A stretch of 64,000 bases of DNA from Isoetes taiwanensis. Lineage: Eukaryota > Streptophyta > Lycopodiopsida > Isoetales > Isoetaceae. Every line of letters begins with the position of its first letter. Within the stretch, counting starts at the first letter, position 1. Below the pieces are notes generated by a model. It was not told where the DNA came from. It made no database searches and saw only the letters and a program-made list of their open reading frames with translations. Positions 34,989 through 46,760 of the stretch are shown piece by piece. Made by a program: the position numbers and the translations under genes. The stretch spans positions 186,001 to 250,000 of the forward strand of contig JAJEKV010000055.1 in the NCBI GenBank assembly GCA_021234155.1, in the 5' to 3' direction.

Positions 34989-35849
34989 TCAATTGGCAAA
35001 GTGTCCTTTGCCTCCACAGTTGAAACAATCCACATTCTTGAGTTTGGGACAGTCTGCCTTCAAATGACCTTGTGCCTTGCAATGGTAACAGGGACCTACA
35101 TTCCCCTTTGGTTTTGAACTGCTGCCTTTGTACTTGGATCTACCTGCATATAAAACTTCAACATTCTCATCATAATCATCAGTTTTATTTTGTTCAAATT
35201 CGGTTCTTATCATTTCTTCTGCCATTTCCCTTGTTCTAGCAACATTTCTTATAAGAGTGGCCAACTGCTTATTTTCTCCCACTGCCCTTGCAACATGCAG
35301 CAACTTTTGTTGGTCTGTCAACATAACACCAGCTCCCTCGAGATCTGCTACTATATTATCAAATCTAGAGAAGAAATTAGTAAGGTCATCATCTTCTCTA
35401 AGCTTAAGCTTTCTCAATTCTTTGTCTAAAACATCAATCTGTGATGAACTTTTCTCTTCAAAGTGCTTAAGCAAATACTTCCAGATTTCCTTTGGAGTTT
35501 TACCTCTGACCTTCAGAAGAATGGAGGCCCCCACTTTACTAGTTAAAATTGCATATGCCTCCTTCAATTTTGTTTTAACAATTTTGCTAGAACCACCACT
35601 ATCTCCACTTGTTGCAGTAGCTTCTAATTCTCCTGATGCAGATGCTTCTTCAGAAGGGCTATTCTCCCTTCTTCCTGCAATCATACTACTAGGAACATTA
35701 GTATTGTCAGAAATTCCATCTTCCAACAATTCCCATAGGTTTTCATTTTCAAGAACATTTTTCATTTGTTCCTTCCAAATTTGAAAACCTGGTCCTCCCT
35801 CATAGGTCTTGATTCCACTGAGGAGAGCAGCTCCAAATCTGCTAGACAT
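34989..35849 (-). pseudogene. gag: copia gag with stop in second zinc knuckle
   Basis: Starting at the ATG 35849-35847, the frame encodes a UBN2-type capsid region (GFQIWKEQMKNVLENENLWE, later VRGKTPKEIWKYLLKHFEE and LRKLKLREDDDLTNFFSRFD) and two CCHC knuckles: CYHCKAQGHLKADC, then CFNCGGKGHFAN followed by TGA and C. The stop (34989-34991) falls exactly between the His and the last Cys of knuckle two; the same frame then continues open into the protease. Gag forms the virus-like particle and binds the RNA. A CGA to TGA change would explain the stop, but that is inference. The capsid part looks intact. Confidence 0.92.
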
Positions 35850-35860
35850 TTTGATCAACC

Positions 35861-35874
35861 TGGCTCTGATACCA
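35861..35874 (-). other. Primer-binding site for initiator tRNA-Met
   Basis: On the minus strand TGGTATCAGAGCCA begins one base inside the 5' LTR. This is the standard plant copia site complementary to the 3' end of initiator tRNA-Met. Confidence 0.93.
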
Positions 35875-35875
35875 C

Positions 35876-36527
35876 TGTTAGGATCTTAGAAATGTCTAGC
35901 TATCTAACTTGAATAAACAAACTTGCAATGCAATATTCTAATGGTCTTAAAATATCATTGACTCACGAACTAAACCACTGAAACTATATTAATCAATGGC
36001 TTAAAGAAACTCATTCAAAACGACCCGAGAGCTCGGGCATTCACCTTCATTGATGAATCCAACACACTATATCTGTACATTCTTGTTGTTCTTAAATATG
36101 CAGGCACCGATCCTCAAGGATTCGGCACCGATCCGGCCCTGCCGGTACGCTCCATTCTAAGTTTAACTTAGGAGCAAGGCGGTTGGTTATTTCATCGAAA
36201 TATCCCATATATCTCCAACCATTGACCATTAGGTTTATTCAAATAAACCTTTAACCATTAACCTAAGGTCATATAATTCACTTAATAACCTGTCAACTTA
36301 GGTTAACCTTATTCTCTAACGTCTGTGCTTTGTGTATACTGTAAACTCTGTGAACCTGTTCAACTCTTTGATCTGTATGAGAACTTCTGTCTTGACAACC
36401 TCTGTGATCTTCATAATGCAATCTTATCAACCTGTATAGCATATCTTCAAACAACCAATTTAGAACTTCTCAAAGTTCCCTTGTGAAATGTTCAACCACT
36501 ATTATAATATGAACTGCAACTCTTACA
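35876..36527 (-). repeat. 5' LTR of the complete copia element
   Basis: 652 bp and apparently identical to the other LTR. It would carry the promoter that drives the minus-strand transcript. Confidence 0.96.
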
Positions 36528-38215
36528 TATACAAGTTTGGAAGAGTAAGATGTACCAAGAAGAGTTTTGATAAGCTGCTATTTTCATGCCCTGCTTTATG
36601 CAATCAGAGAGAATATGTTTCTCAGTTCTATATTGCCATTCTGTTTACAGTTAGTTTAACAGTTTGACACAACCCACCCAAGGCAATTTCAATAGAACTA
36701 GGCAATTTCATTAGATCTATTTTTATTAGGTGAAAACTCTCGCTCTTAACGACGTTAAACTTTACATAACATTAGACAAGTGAAAATGTTTTCATTTGGC
36801 TCTGGTGGTGCAGAATGAATTGGCATAACATCAGAGGTGGTGAACATGTTGTCATTCACGCTCGGGCAATGCACAATGAGCTAAGCTATAAAGGATTTCT
36901 TAAATTTCCTACATTAAAAAATCTTGCAAATGACATCACATACTTTAGCAATATTTGTAGGCCTGACATGTGGTAAATAGGTTGTTATTCGAGCTCTGGT
37001 AATGCACAATGAGCCAGCCTTAAAGGATCTTTTAAATTTATACATTGTCGAATGAGCTAGCCATAAAAGGATTTCATTAGATTCATACATTAGGATTTCA
37101 TTAGATTCATACATTAGAATTTTTTTAATCATTAAACATGATGTATAATCCTTTGAAGTTCATACAACAACTATTAACAAGTATAGTTGCCCTTCTACAA
37201 ACTACTAACAAATCAAACAACTACATGTAGTGATAGAAAATAGGAGGAAAATGCATGGCTCCTAACACGTTTTCCGCAATTCTCTGCTACCCTAAGCTTT
37301 CCCCGACGTCAAACTTCCTTCTCAAATTCCTCAAGTTTGATGAAAGTGCGAGCAACAATTTGTACATAGTATTTTCTTTCTTACTCTAACCATAACAACT
37401 TCAGACAATATTGTGATCAACCCAGATCAAATTTTCGAATCAGATAATGGGCTATACACCATTTCCTTTATTGAATTGCGGGGCATCCAGAACTGTCCGG
37501 CCACTTTCCATTAGAGGCAATTTGAGATCTCATTTCATCCCCATAAGAATCCTCCAATAGAATGGCTACCCTCTATAAACTGCAATTAATGCAGCACCAA
37601 CAACTTCATTGCTTTTGTTTTTCCCCCATAACTTTTGATCCACTCGTCAAAATGCTGCGGCGTTTGTTGCATTTGATACGAAATGAAAAGATCTTTCTAA
37701 TGATATATGGTTATGATGTATTTCAATATGGTCATATGCGTTAACCTTAAAAAAATATGATTTTTTACTTATTTCTTGTACATTTATATCAAGAAAGGTA
37801 TATGAATGGGTTATCATTAGATACATTTTGAGAAGACGAACCCATTGCTACAAAAAGTGTTTGAATCGGAGTTCTGGATCAAAAGTTATAATGAAAAACT
37901 GATACTACGGAAGTTAGTTGCAACTGCATTAATTACAGGCTGCCACATAATACTGGAATGAGATACACTGGAACTCTTCTCTTATTGGACAGTTTAAAAA
38001 GCTGACGTGGCATTTTAAGCATCCCTTAATGGGACAAAATGTGATCTCATATTTCCTCTAATGCCTTAGATATTTTCTAAGTGCCAGTTTCTTATTCCAT
38101 TCTACAAGATAAATTTAATGTTGTGAGTCAGGTAAAGGCCAACTCCTTCACTGCATTGTTTGGTTCAAGGATCGGTGCATCAACAAGTATCCAGACTACT
38201 CAAGGTATCTTTGAC
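36528..38215. other. Intergenic with inverted ATAACTTTTGATCC pair
   Basis: AT-rich. CCATAACTTTTGATCCAC near 37627 and GGATCAAAAGTTATAATG near 37876 are inverted copies about 250 bases apart. The same word occurs at 42568 with GTTGGAAAGCTCTC downstream. Direct repeats of AGGATTTCATTAGATTCATA occur near 37065-37115. No gene was recognised. Confidence 0.5.
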
Positions 38216-40360
38216 TCGTTATTCCATTTTTTTTTTTTGTTGGTTTATGAAGTTTGAAGGAAAATTTGCCTTCTGCCAATGGGAAAGCCCCAGACTTGGA
38301 TGGTATGCAGGAAGAATTGCTTAAGTGGACAGGGCCGTCCATAATACCAGTGCTGACCGCCTTGTTCAACAAGGCATTACGGGGAAGGCTTCCATTGCGA
38401 TGGACCAATAGCGAGTTGTTCCCATCTATAAAGGCGGGTGACCCTAACTTTGCCCGATAACGAAAAATCATGGTGGAGTTCGGTGTTTGCAAAACTCCTT
38501 CTTGCGGGATTCTCGGCAGCGAAGCGACCGGGCCGGGGAGCAGCGAAGGTGTGGGCCCTCACCAGGCAGGATTCGGACCGACACTCAACCATTGACCACA
38601 TCTTCACGTTGCGAACTTCGATTGAAGGCGGTAGGGAACGCCCGTCAGGATCTATATTGTTGTTTTTGTGGATTTTTGGCGTTTGATTACGTAGGCTCGG
38701 GATAAAAACTATGGGCAAGATTGCTTGGTTTGGGGTTCTGTGACATTTGCGGGAATGCGATTAATGCGTGCTATATGAAAGATGATGCTCGGGTCGGTTG
38801 CGTTAAGACAAGCCAACCATTTGATAGTAGTATCGGGTTGCCCTCTCTCCCCAACATTATTTGGGCTTTTACATTGATCAATTGGAGAGCGGGCTTCGAT
38901 AATGGGGGCGATGGAGCTCACCTTCTTTATCGGATCATCAGGCGTTAATATATGCCGATGATGTGGACCTCCTAGCTTACACACCAGCCAGACATGCAAC
39001 GACATCTCGATGCCCGGACACATTACCCCGCGGAGCGATATATGGCGTCAACTTTGGTCAAGACTAAGGTGGTTTTCATATCATCTTCACGTCCACCGAG
39101 GGTCCCCTCCTTGAGTTACCAAGGCCCAGAATGTGGAAATTGCATCCACATACAAGTATTTGGGAGTGGTGTTTCCTTCTACTATGCTTTGGGACACATC
39201 CATGCGCTACGAGTGGACGGCGGTGGAAGGCACTATATGCAATGCAAAACAATAGTCATAGAGCGGAGTTGTATGATTGGGCCCATCGGTCACACTGTTC
39301 AAGGTCTTAGTAGAGCCTGTCCTTTTATATGGGGTGGAAGTATGGGGCCCAGTGGTATCACTTGCTACTTGGAATGACTTGGGGCAGGTCGAGAAAGCCT
39401 TCTTGAAATACGAGCACTAGGGGTGAAGTCCACGGTCCCATATCAAATTCTACTTTGCGGGGAGACGGGGATTCTTGCCTCTTGAGGAGGGCAGCCCTTG
39501 ATCGCCACATTGTCTATTTTCAGAAGGTGGTCAATATGGGACGATGCTCGTCTCCCTAACCTAGCTTATATCATGGCAATGGGGCATGCCGCCTCAAGGC
39601 TTCTTTGGAGGAAAAGAGAGCTCAATGGTTGGCTAGATGGAATGTGCGAGAACACGAGTGCATACATATGCAAAGCGAGAGGCGATCGCCATAGCTTGAG
39701 AGACAATATCTTGACGCTTGCTTCCTCGGCAAGCTTTGGGATGCCAATGCCCTTGAAACATGTCAAGACAAAGCACACTATCAGTAGCCACATAAATCCC
39801 ACATTGGAACGAGGCCGCAATGCTACCGCGTACCCACTTGCCCATGAAAAGGCGGAGACTCATTGCCTCCATTCGCCTGGGGGCACATCATCTTTGAATT
39901 GAGCGGGCAGATGGATTGGTGAGCCACGCCCGGGGACAGACTCTGTCAATCTTTGCCAAATGGGAGTCATTGAGGATGAATCTCATACCCTTCAAAGTTG
40001 CCCAAAGATATGATCAAATTCCGGACGCCGCTATCCGAAGTTGGTCGGGCCGGCCAGCCATTACATGTGACATTGAGCACGAGATCCGACGGGTCTTTGG
40101 GATCATACCTTCGAGGAGGTTATGGACATGCGAGATCAGCTATGTCCTCGGGCACACACTTGACATGTATATATACATTGATGTATACTTGTACAGTTTG
40201 ACAGCATTCTTATTACTGCCACGATTTTTCCCTCGAAAACCCTTCGGGGCGGGGGTTTTTTTAACTCGGACAGTAATAAGTTTGCTGCGCTCCTTGTGGG
40301 TCCCATAGGCCGATTGGCCTCAGTGGACGATAAAAAATTATTCTCATTCTCATTCTTCTG
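38216..40360 (+). mobile_element. 5'-truncated non-LTR retrotransposon (LINE) copy A
   Basis: It carries RT-type sequence, a long decayed C-terminal region and a 3' end identical in layout to the copy ending at 59165: a fold-back with CCTCGAAAACCCTTC and GGCGGGGGTTTTTTT, then GGGTCCCATAGGCCGATTGG, CCTCAGTGGACGATAAAAA and a short (ATTCTC)n tail. The sequence is GC-richer than its surroundings and the frame shifts often. It starts just before the RT domain, as does the copy at 45.1 kb. Confidence 0.85.
38254..39900 (+). pseudogene. LINE reverse transcriptase pseudogene (copy A)
   Basis: 38254-38460 reads NGKAPDLDGMQEELLKWTGP, VLTALFNKALR and the word AGDPNFAR, the N-terminal RT blocks of LINEs (GPDGxxxELLK ... 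LFNxxL ... KGDPxxPxNYRxI). 38580-38640 reads DRHSTIDHIFTLRT, the (R)S-TxDHIxxLR block before motif A. The motif A and YADD regions are not intact in any frame. Later pieces (38960-39900) match the C-terminal region of copy B (for example LPNLAYIMAMG at about 39555). The product would have been the endonuclease-RT polyprotein; it is inactive. Confidence 0.82.
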
Positions 40361-42268
40361 CCTTCTGTCATGGGCAAGATGAATTGTTGCACCCAACTTC
40401 TCCATCATTTTCTGCTCTGAGAATGTATCTATCATGAGGATGGTCCATTGTGAAATCAATGATCTAGGTCAAACATTGCTGGTATAAATAGGCTTCATGC
40501 TTGGTTGTCAAGTTGCAATGTTTACCTTACTAGTGTAATTGCCTCATGACATCTGCCAAGTCATGGTGGACTAAAGGCAGGACAAATTATTGATTTTGAT
40601 CTTTGGCTTTATAACATTTTTGATACTACATGTTAATTAGCTATTCATCCTTTTTCTATTGGCAATATGTGTTGTAAGTAGTCTCATCTATCATTAGAGC
40701 ATCGAATACTTCAATTTCTTAAATACCAATTGAGGTTTATGAGTCAAAATTAGGATCCATGAGTTGAACTGGAAGTACAAGAAGGAATTGCCCAAAAAAA
40801 TTGGTATTTATTGAAGGCATTACTTTTAATATCCTCTTTTCCAGCCATAGTTCTGTTGCTGCACAGTACACATGGCTGTGGATGCCAAAGATATTGTCAA
40901 GCAACATTCACATAGGTGGCAGATGTGTAATGGCTTTTTGTTGTGGGCTTGTATCATAGCACATATAAAAGGCCAAGATTAGGCAGGGCCTATGATCCGT
41001 TACAATCAATCACAAAATTAGTATCTAGTATGGTTTCCCCATTTGTCATTGCTTATATGATGCTACAACAATTAAAATTCTGGCTACAATTGTAAGTAAG
41101 GCTAGGTTCCTTTGCTTTCAATACACTATGCCTTGGAAGATGCAGGCAATTAACCATTTTGATGTCACCAGACATGTTACATTTGTATTATATTTGTGAG
41201 CAAGCAATTTGGTACTAAAGTCTGATCAACTGTAAGCCAGGCTTAGACCCCATGAGTACCAAAAGGTATGTCTAGGATTTCCATGACAGTATTTTGCCGT
41301 TATAAATCTGGTGCATGAAGTACAAAACTAAGATGCAATTATCTTCTGCTATACCATGTATGGCAGTTTAAAACTCTAGTTCAGAATGGTCAATCTCCAA
41401 GTAATGAGATTCTGAGAATGGCTGCTAGCGAGTTTCTGCTGCATGGGGCTTGCAAGAAAGTTGAATGATCTGAGATTAGTTGTCGAAGATTGGAGGCAGT
41501 TTAAGTTGCTGAGTGCATAAGAAAGACATCCCGGAGAGTATCCTGGAGGGCTATGCGAAATAAAATATTAATGTCTATTGTGATTGCAGCTAATGCAATG
41601 CACAAATTGTTACACTTTGAAGGTAGGTTCTTTGACCATAAGGTTATCAATTAAGGAGTAAATATGCATGTACTTATATGGCTTATACAACTTACAGGTG
41701 AAATAGCTATACCAACAATGACCATTATGGTAGTTATTTCATGATATTATAAACAATCAATGTCAGATGGATATAGAACATCAAAAGAATACCTTATTCT
41801 TGGTTGCAAGTTTTGTGTACACTTCTGTTATGCTTGTTTGAATTTGCCTTCCTTGCGCATCAGTGCAAACTTTCTAAATTGACATAATAATCTACAAATT
41901 GACGACTCCCAAGCAAATAATCTGCTTTGAATACCATCTATTTGAATTCCCAAATGTCTAATTAAACATTACATATTGTGATAGCTCTTGTCCTTCCATG
42001 CATTCTTGTAATAGCCCTTGTTCCTACCCAGACCATATCCTACAATTTGATATGCAAAGTAATCAAACGTGCTTTTGACTAGTTTTTTTAATAACCCCAA
42101 TCGGGAGGAATATGTAGCATAATAACAGGGGGTTTTCTTTGTGTTTTTGTACGCTTTTCACCAAGGTTTTCCTATGATTTCGTGATGTATTCAAATGGAT
42201 GTACTAATGCGTACATCTAGAGTGCACCATTTCTGAGCCATTGATTTTAGTCTTTTTTTTTTTTTTCC
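40361..42268. other. Intergenic, no recognised gene
   Basis: AT-rich DNA with no open frame of interest and no clear repeat. I see nothing to annotate. Confidence 0.5.
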
Positions 42269-42498
42269 AATGGTCAACAACCAATGGCTCATAACAAAAG
42301 CCCTTTTTTTGTGCGTGTGGTACATAATGGTCAATAACCAATGGCTCACAACAAAAGCCCTTTTTTTTTGTGCGTGTGGTGCATAATGGTCAACAACCAA
42401 TGGCTCATAACAACAGCCCTCTTTTTGTGCGTGTGGTGCATAATGGTCAACAACCAATGGCTCACAACAAAAGCCCTCTTTTTGTGTGTGTGGTGCAT
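42269..42498. repeat. Minisatellite, four 57-59-bp units
   Basis: Units start with AATGGTCAACAACCAATGGC at 42269, 42326, 42385 and 42442; a partial fifth begins at 42499. Each has CCC, a variable T run and GTGCGTGTGGTGCAT. The T-run length accounts for the unit size differences. Confidence 0.93.
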
Positions 42499-43139
42499 AA
42501 TGGGCACATGAAGGGCTTGAAGGGCGCATGTAGTGCAGTTTCCCCGCCGGCAACACATTTCTTATCATAACTTTTGATCCAGAGCTCTGTTTGAGATGAT
42601 TTTTATTGCGTTGGAAAGCTCTCTCCGAGATCTTTTTGATAGTGTATGATATGGATATGTTTGGTTAAGTTATCTATGCTAAAACATCAATTTTTCGGCC
42701 GGGTTTGGTAGGCTTTCAGATCCTACCAGCTGATTAATACAGGATTGCGCTATTGGATATTGTTTTATGGCTCATTCCGAATGAAGGTTGCAAACAATTA
42801 CCATGCATTTTTAGATTTTGAGGCAGTTATTAAGCAAATTCCAAGGCTTCTAGATCCTTGTGCTAACAAGCAGAAAAGTTTCCCACTTTGGTTTCTCACC
42901 ACAAGAATCCATGGAGGCCAAAGGCTGCTGTTAAATTCCAGTTGAAAAATGTTTGTGTATGGGTGTTGCAAACTTTATGACTTTTAGAATAATGGGATCA
43001 ATCCGCTCTATCTTTATGGTAACTTTTACTTATGTTCTATTTGTTTCATTGTGATGAAATTCAAAAGCTACAGGTGATGAAAGCCTCAAATGAATTCTAG
43101 TTGTTTTCTGGTTTGAATTCTAAATTTTTTGTCACACCG
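42499..43139. other. Intergenic with LTR-like ATAACTTTTGATCC motif
   Basis: 42566-42640 has ATAACTTTTGATCCAGAGC, then GCGTTGGAAAGCTCTCTCCG. These two words recur near 37.6 kb and 11.9 kb and are typical of plant LTR fragments as I remember them. No gene was recognised. Confidence 0.4.
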
Positions 43140-43330
43140 GGAGGGGGGGGGAGGACGTCCCTAAGGCCCCGAAGGGGCCAAAAAAAATTTTGCAACACAA
43201 ACCATTAACATCCAACATATAAAAATTAAATGCCCCAACACATAACAACCAACACATAACAACCATTGACATTAACAACCAACACATAACTACCATTGAC
43301 ATTAATTAACACAACCATTGGGTCCAACAC
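43140..43330. repeat. G-run followed by (CAACACATAACAACCA)n-type repeat
   Basis: A GGGAGGGGGGGG run and GGCCCCGAAGGGGCC palindrome at 43139-43180 precede several copies of CCAACACATAACAACCA and ACCATTGACATTAA (43233-43322). Confidence 0.75.
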
Positions 43331-43362
43331 ATTTAAATTAAAATCCCCCTTAAACCCCCTTT

Positions 43363-43586
43363 GGTTTGGGTGCACTTTCACACAGGGGGTGACGTAGGGC
43401 AGCGAGAGCCCTCATAATTGTATTTTGCACGTACAAAATCAACACCATATAGTATTCCGCTATACTTGCATACCCCACAAACGAGGAACTTTACGTACGG
43501 TGTAGATTAAGGAATAAGGGGTGAATATGCCTATCCAACAGCTCTCGTTGCCCGGAGTCACCCCCGTGTGAATATGCACCCAAACC
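43363..43586. mobile_element. 224-bp MITE with about 46-bp imperfect TIRs
   Basis: The left end GGTTTGGGTGCACTTTCACA (then GGGGGTGAC, GGGCAGCGAGAGC) and the reverse complement of the right end (GGTTTGGGTGCATATTCACA, GGGGGTGAC, GGGCAACGAGAGC) agree over about 46 bases with roughly eight differences. The inside is non-coding. No clear target duplication was seen, so superfamily is not assigned. Confidence 0.75.
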
Positions 43587-45082
43587 AGATAGTGTGAGCG
43601 TTCTTCGTCCTTTTCATTTTCCTCACACTCTTTTTTTTTTTCATTTTTTTATACGCCCTTGCTCTTTCCTTCTCTTTCTCTCTGCCTTGCCCCTCGTCCA
43701 GCGGCGCCTTCGAACTCTGGCGCCTTTCCTTCAGGCTATGACGCCTGTTCTTCAGGCTATGGCCTCTTCAGGCTATGGCGCCTGCTTAGCCCATTTCGGC
43801 TGAGGCAAGAAAGGAGACACATTCCAGCCCTAAGGAAGACTAAGGAAGGATGACGTAAGAGGCTGAGGCACATTCCAGCCCATTTCGACTGAGGCAAGAA
43901 AGGATGACAAGTTCTGCTTGATTTAAGGTACAGCTTATTCCGGTAAGGAGGTCCAAATGGGTCCAAATGTTGCCTGCTGGCTTGTTTACCCGTAGATTCG
44001 TGGCTTAGCCTCTTTCTGAGTCTTGTGCAGCTCTTACCTATTTTGAATGCAGGATACAGAAGCAGCTCTATCATATTTCAGTGCAAAAGACAGAGCAGTT
44101 CTTACTTATTCTGGATGCACGAGAATCGATTGTTGTGCATGCCAAATAGGGATGCTTCTTTATCAATTCAGAATGGTATAAGCCTTCTCTTTGGGTCTTA
44201 TCTACAAGTTTTGTTGCTGCTTTCATCTTTAGGTTATTGAATTTGGCTTATTGTGCATCGAAACAGCAAGGAGCTTCTCTTTTATTGGAATGCTGGAATT
44301 ATTTGGAGTTTTTGGTGGGCATAACAGGACTGAGGCCTTGCTGTGAATTCCTTTTACAACAGGTTTCTTCAAAAGTTAAATTGTTAGTTGGAGTAGATTA
44401 TCATGGAATTATGACAAAATCTTCTCTGTGGTTGCTAAATTGTGAGAAAATGTTCTCTGTGATCTTGTGATCTGCTAAATTCTAAACTGCTAGTGCTTTA
44501 GTTCTTTGGAAGGTCTTGGTACAGTTATTAAACCAAAGCACATGCCAGAGTATATTGACTGACAATTTCTATTGTTGCAACTATGGAAACTAGCCCGAAA
44601 AGCGGAAGATATGGAGCCAAGCTTAGTGAAGAAGCTGCCCAGCCGTGCAGATGGAGGATAACTGGGGATGCAGTTATGAGCTTTATTGTTGTCTACAGTT
44701 TGTGAAATCGCGCTTGGCGCGATTTTACTTTGTCACACTTTTCTATTTCAAAGCATTTTAGAGGACGTCTCCTTTATTAGTTGTACAGATATCCAAGGCT
44801 ATTTGCCTAAAATATCATAACTTCAAATTTAAGATTGTTAAAATTTGTAATTTTATTTTTATATATTGTAATATATGCTTGATTTCGATAAGTAAATTAT
44901 TATTTCTTATGCGATGTCAATAAAAAAAATCATTATTTCAAGTATATTTGTTGTTTTAATGCTGATGTAATTTCAAGAAAACAAGTCCTTCATGTGCCTT
45001 ATTGGAAGTAAATACAAATAATTAACCAAATATGCAACATAAACTACACTTTTCGAAATGCAAAAAATAGAATTGAAAATCA
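43587..45082. other. Intergenic with TTCAGGCTATGGCGCCT and CATTCCAGCCC repeats
   Basis: 43730-43910 contains three copies of TTCAGGCTATGRCGCCT and two copies of GAGGCAAGAAAGGA/CACATTCCAGCCC. The rest is AT-rich. The open frames (44025-44240, 44237-44470) are not recognised. Confidence 0.45.
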
Positions 45083-46733
45083 CTAAATCACTAAATGTCG
45101 GGCAGCAGTACCTCCGCAGACAAGCCTAGCACTGGTCATTACTGAAGGGGATGTCATAATGGGCCTGCAACGCCTCGCTAATGGGAATGCAGTAGATTTG
45201 GATGGTATGCAGGCAGAGCTTCTCAAGTGGGCCGGGCCCCCAATGGTGCCGGTTCTCACAGCACTCTTCAACAGGGCATTGCAAGAAGGCTTCCCCCCGC
45301 ACTGGACTACCAGTAGAGTTGTGCCCATATACAAAGCAGGGGACCCCCACAGCCCAGCCAACTATCGTACCATTATGGTCAGTTCTGTCTTTGCCAAGTT
45401 GCTCGCCGGGATTCTTGAGCGGCGACCGACACTTTGGGCGAGGGATGGAGAAGTGCGGGCTCACGCCAGTGGCGGGGCTTCCGCCCGGCATTCTACTATT
45501 GACCATATCTTCACTCTGCGAACACTCATAGAGCTGGAATCAACGCCCAGAACCTGTCATTGTTGCTTTGTGGATTTTAGGAAAGGCTTTGGACCGCAGT
45601 GCCTCGGGATAAGTTGTGGGACAGATTGGAGACAATTTGGGGACCCCCGTCGACTTGCGAGAATGCTATATCTGATACTATCTGAGGCTTGCTCCTATTC
45701 GCCTTACATTGTCGGGGAGCCCGTTGTTAGTAGCATTGGGGTGCGCCGAGGGCTGCCCTCTATCCCCGGCGCTCTTCAAGCTTATACATTGACCAGCTAG
45801 AAGAATGGCTAGCTTGAGCAAGGGGAGGGGGGAGGCCGATTGATGCACCACATAATCCGGCAACTCATATATGCTTGATGATGTTGACCCGCTCACATAT
45901 ACCCGGAGGACATGCAATGCCACCTAGATGCTTTGGACACTTACGCCAATTCATTCGGCATGAGAGTTAACTTGGCCAAGACGAGGGTGTTGCTGGTCCC
46001 ATCATCCCAACACCACGCCTTCCCTCATTCACTTACCGGGGGGCAGGTAGTGGGAGGTGGCTCTCGATCTTATAAGTATTTGGGCATTGAGTTTTCTACT
46101 ACCACACTTTGGGATGCATCCATCGTTACTGGTCCTTCGCAAGCCGGAAAGCCTCAGATGCAATGCAAAACAACAAATACAAGGTAGAGTTGTATGCATG
46201 GGGTCACGCGCACACACTTGTTCGGGGCCTTGGTTGAACGGTCCTCCTCTATGGGGCGGTGTGGGGGCGATGATATCCCTCACCACTTGGAAGCGATCCG
46301 GAGCAGGTACGAAGGCCTTCTTGGCCCGGCACCGGGAGGAAATCCACGGTCCCCATATCAGATCTTGCTCCAGGAGAGACAGGCTTCCTTCCATTCTGAG
46401 AGGGGCTGCCTGGTGTCACATTATTTACTTCCGAAGGTGGTGGCTATGGATGAAGCCCGGCTGCCCAACCTTGCTTTGGCAGTGGCGATGGGCCCGCAGC
46501 GACTCAAAGCCTGCTGGAAAGACAAGCAAGCCCAGTGGTTCTCGCGATGGAATGTGCAGGCACACAGATGTGGACCAGTGCATACACACCGAACGCTGGC
46601 CCGCCTTTGAAGCAAGACTTGGATGCTTGCTTCATGGCCAAGCTTTGGGATGCAGAGGCCCTGTCACATGTCAAGGTGGCAAATTATCGACAGCAGGTTA
46701 ATCCCATGCTCACGAGGGGCCCACACCACTACC
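45083..46733 (+). mobile_element. LINE copy B, left part (split by insertion)
   Basis: This is the RT-containing half of a LINE copy whose C-terminal half and 3' tail resume at 58606. The protein reading can be followed across the break: TRGPHHY before it, and a HLPM/KKA word, then HHLRIEAGRWIGG after it, the same order as in copy A at 39.78-39.9 kb. GC-rich, decayed. Confidence 0.88.
45159..46733 (+). pseudogene. LINE reverse transcriptase pseudogene (copy B)
   Basis: 45159-45800 reads NAVDLDGMQAELLKWAGPPM, VPIYKAGDPHSPANYRTIMV, RHSTIDHIFTLRTLIELE, CCFVDFRKGFG (motif A; the usual KAFD is changed to KGFG), then SSIGVRRGLPSIPG (motif B, usually GVRQGCPLSP). The YADD motif C near 45875 is broken by an extra T (ATATATGCTTGATGATGTTGA). 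Further on are YANSFGMRVNLAKTRVLLV and YKYLGIEFSTTTLWDA, the post-motif-C region, then PHLPNLALAVAMG-type C-terminal sequence. It once encoded the enzyme for target-primed reverse transcription. Frameshifts make it inactive. I do not assign a LINE clade. Confidence 0.88.
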
Positions 46734-46760
46734 TGGGTGAAAGCATGTTGTAGTGGAACA
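46734..46760 (+). repeat. Left 27-bp TIR of the large element
   Basis: TGGGTGAAAGCATGTTGTAG plus seven more bases, perfectly inverted at 58579-58605. Confidence 0.92.

Larger units (their letters stand above)
30944..36527 (-). mobile_element. Complete Ty1/copia retrotransposon with 5-bp TSD
   Basis: Two 652-bp direct repeats (30944-31595 and 35876-36527), both with TG...CA ends, flank a copia-type coding region on the minus strand. The 5-bp target duplication TATAC is perfect (30939-30943 and 36528-36532). A primer-binding site and polypurine tract are in their correct places. By eye the two LTRs align at a constant offset of 4932 bases with no difference seen, which implies a recent insertion or LTR conversion. 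The element is 5584 bp. It cannot act on its own because integrase is destroyed. Confidence 0.97.

Noticed and set aside
35257..35784. 175-codon plus-strand ORF opposite gag
   Set aside because: Shadow of gag; the minus strand carries the conserved domains.
42269..42498. CRISPR-like array
   Set aside because: The units are contiguous tandem repeats with no unique spacers, in a plant genome.
42191..42568. Repetitive minus-strand protein of 125 codons
   Set aside because: It is the translation of the 57-59-bp minisatellite.
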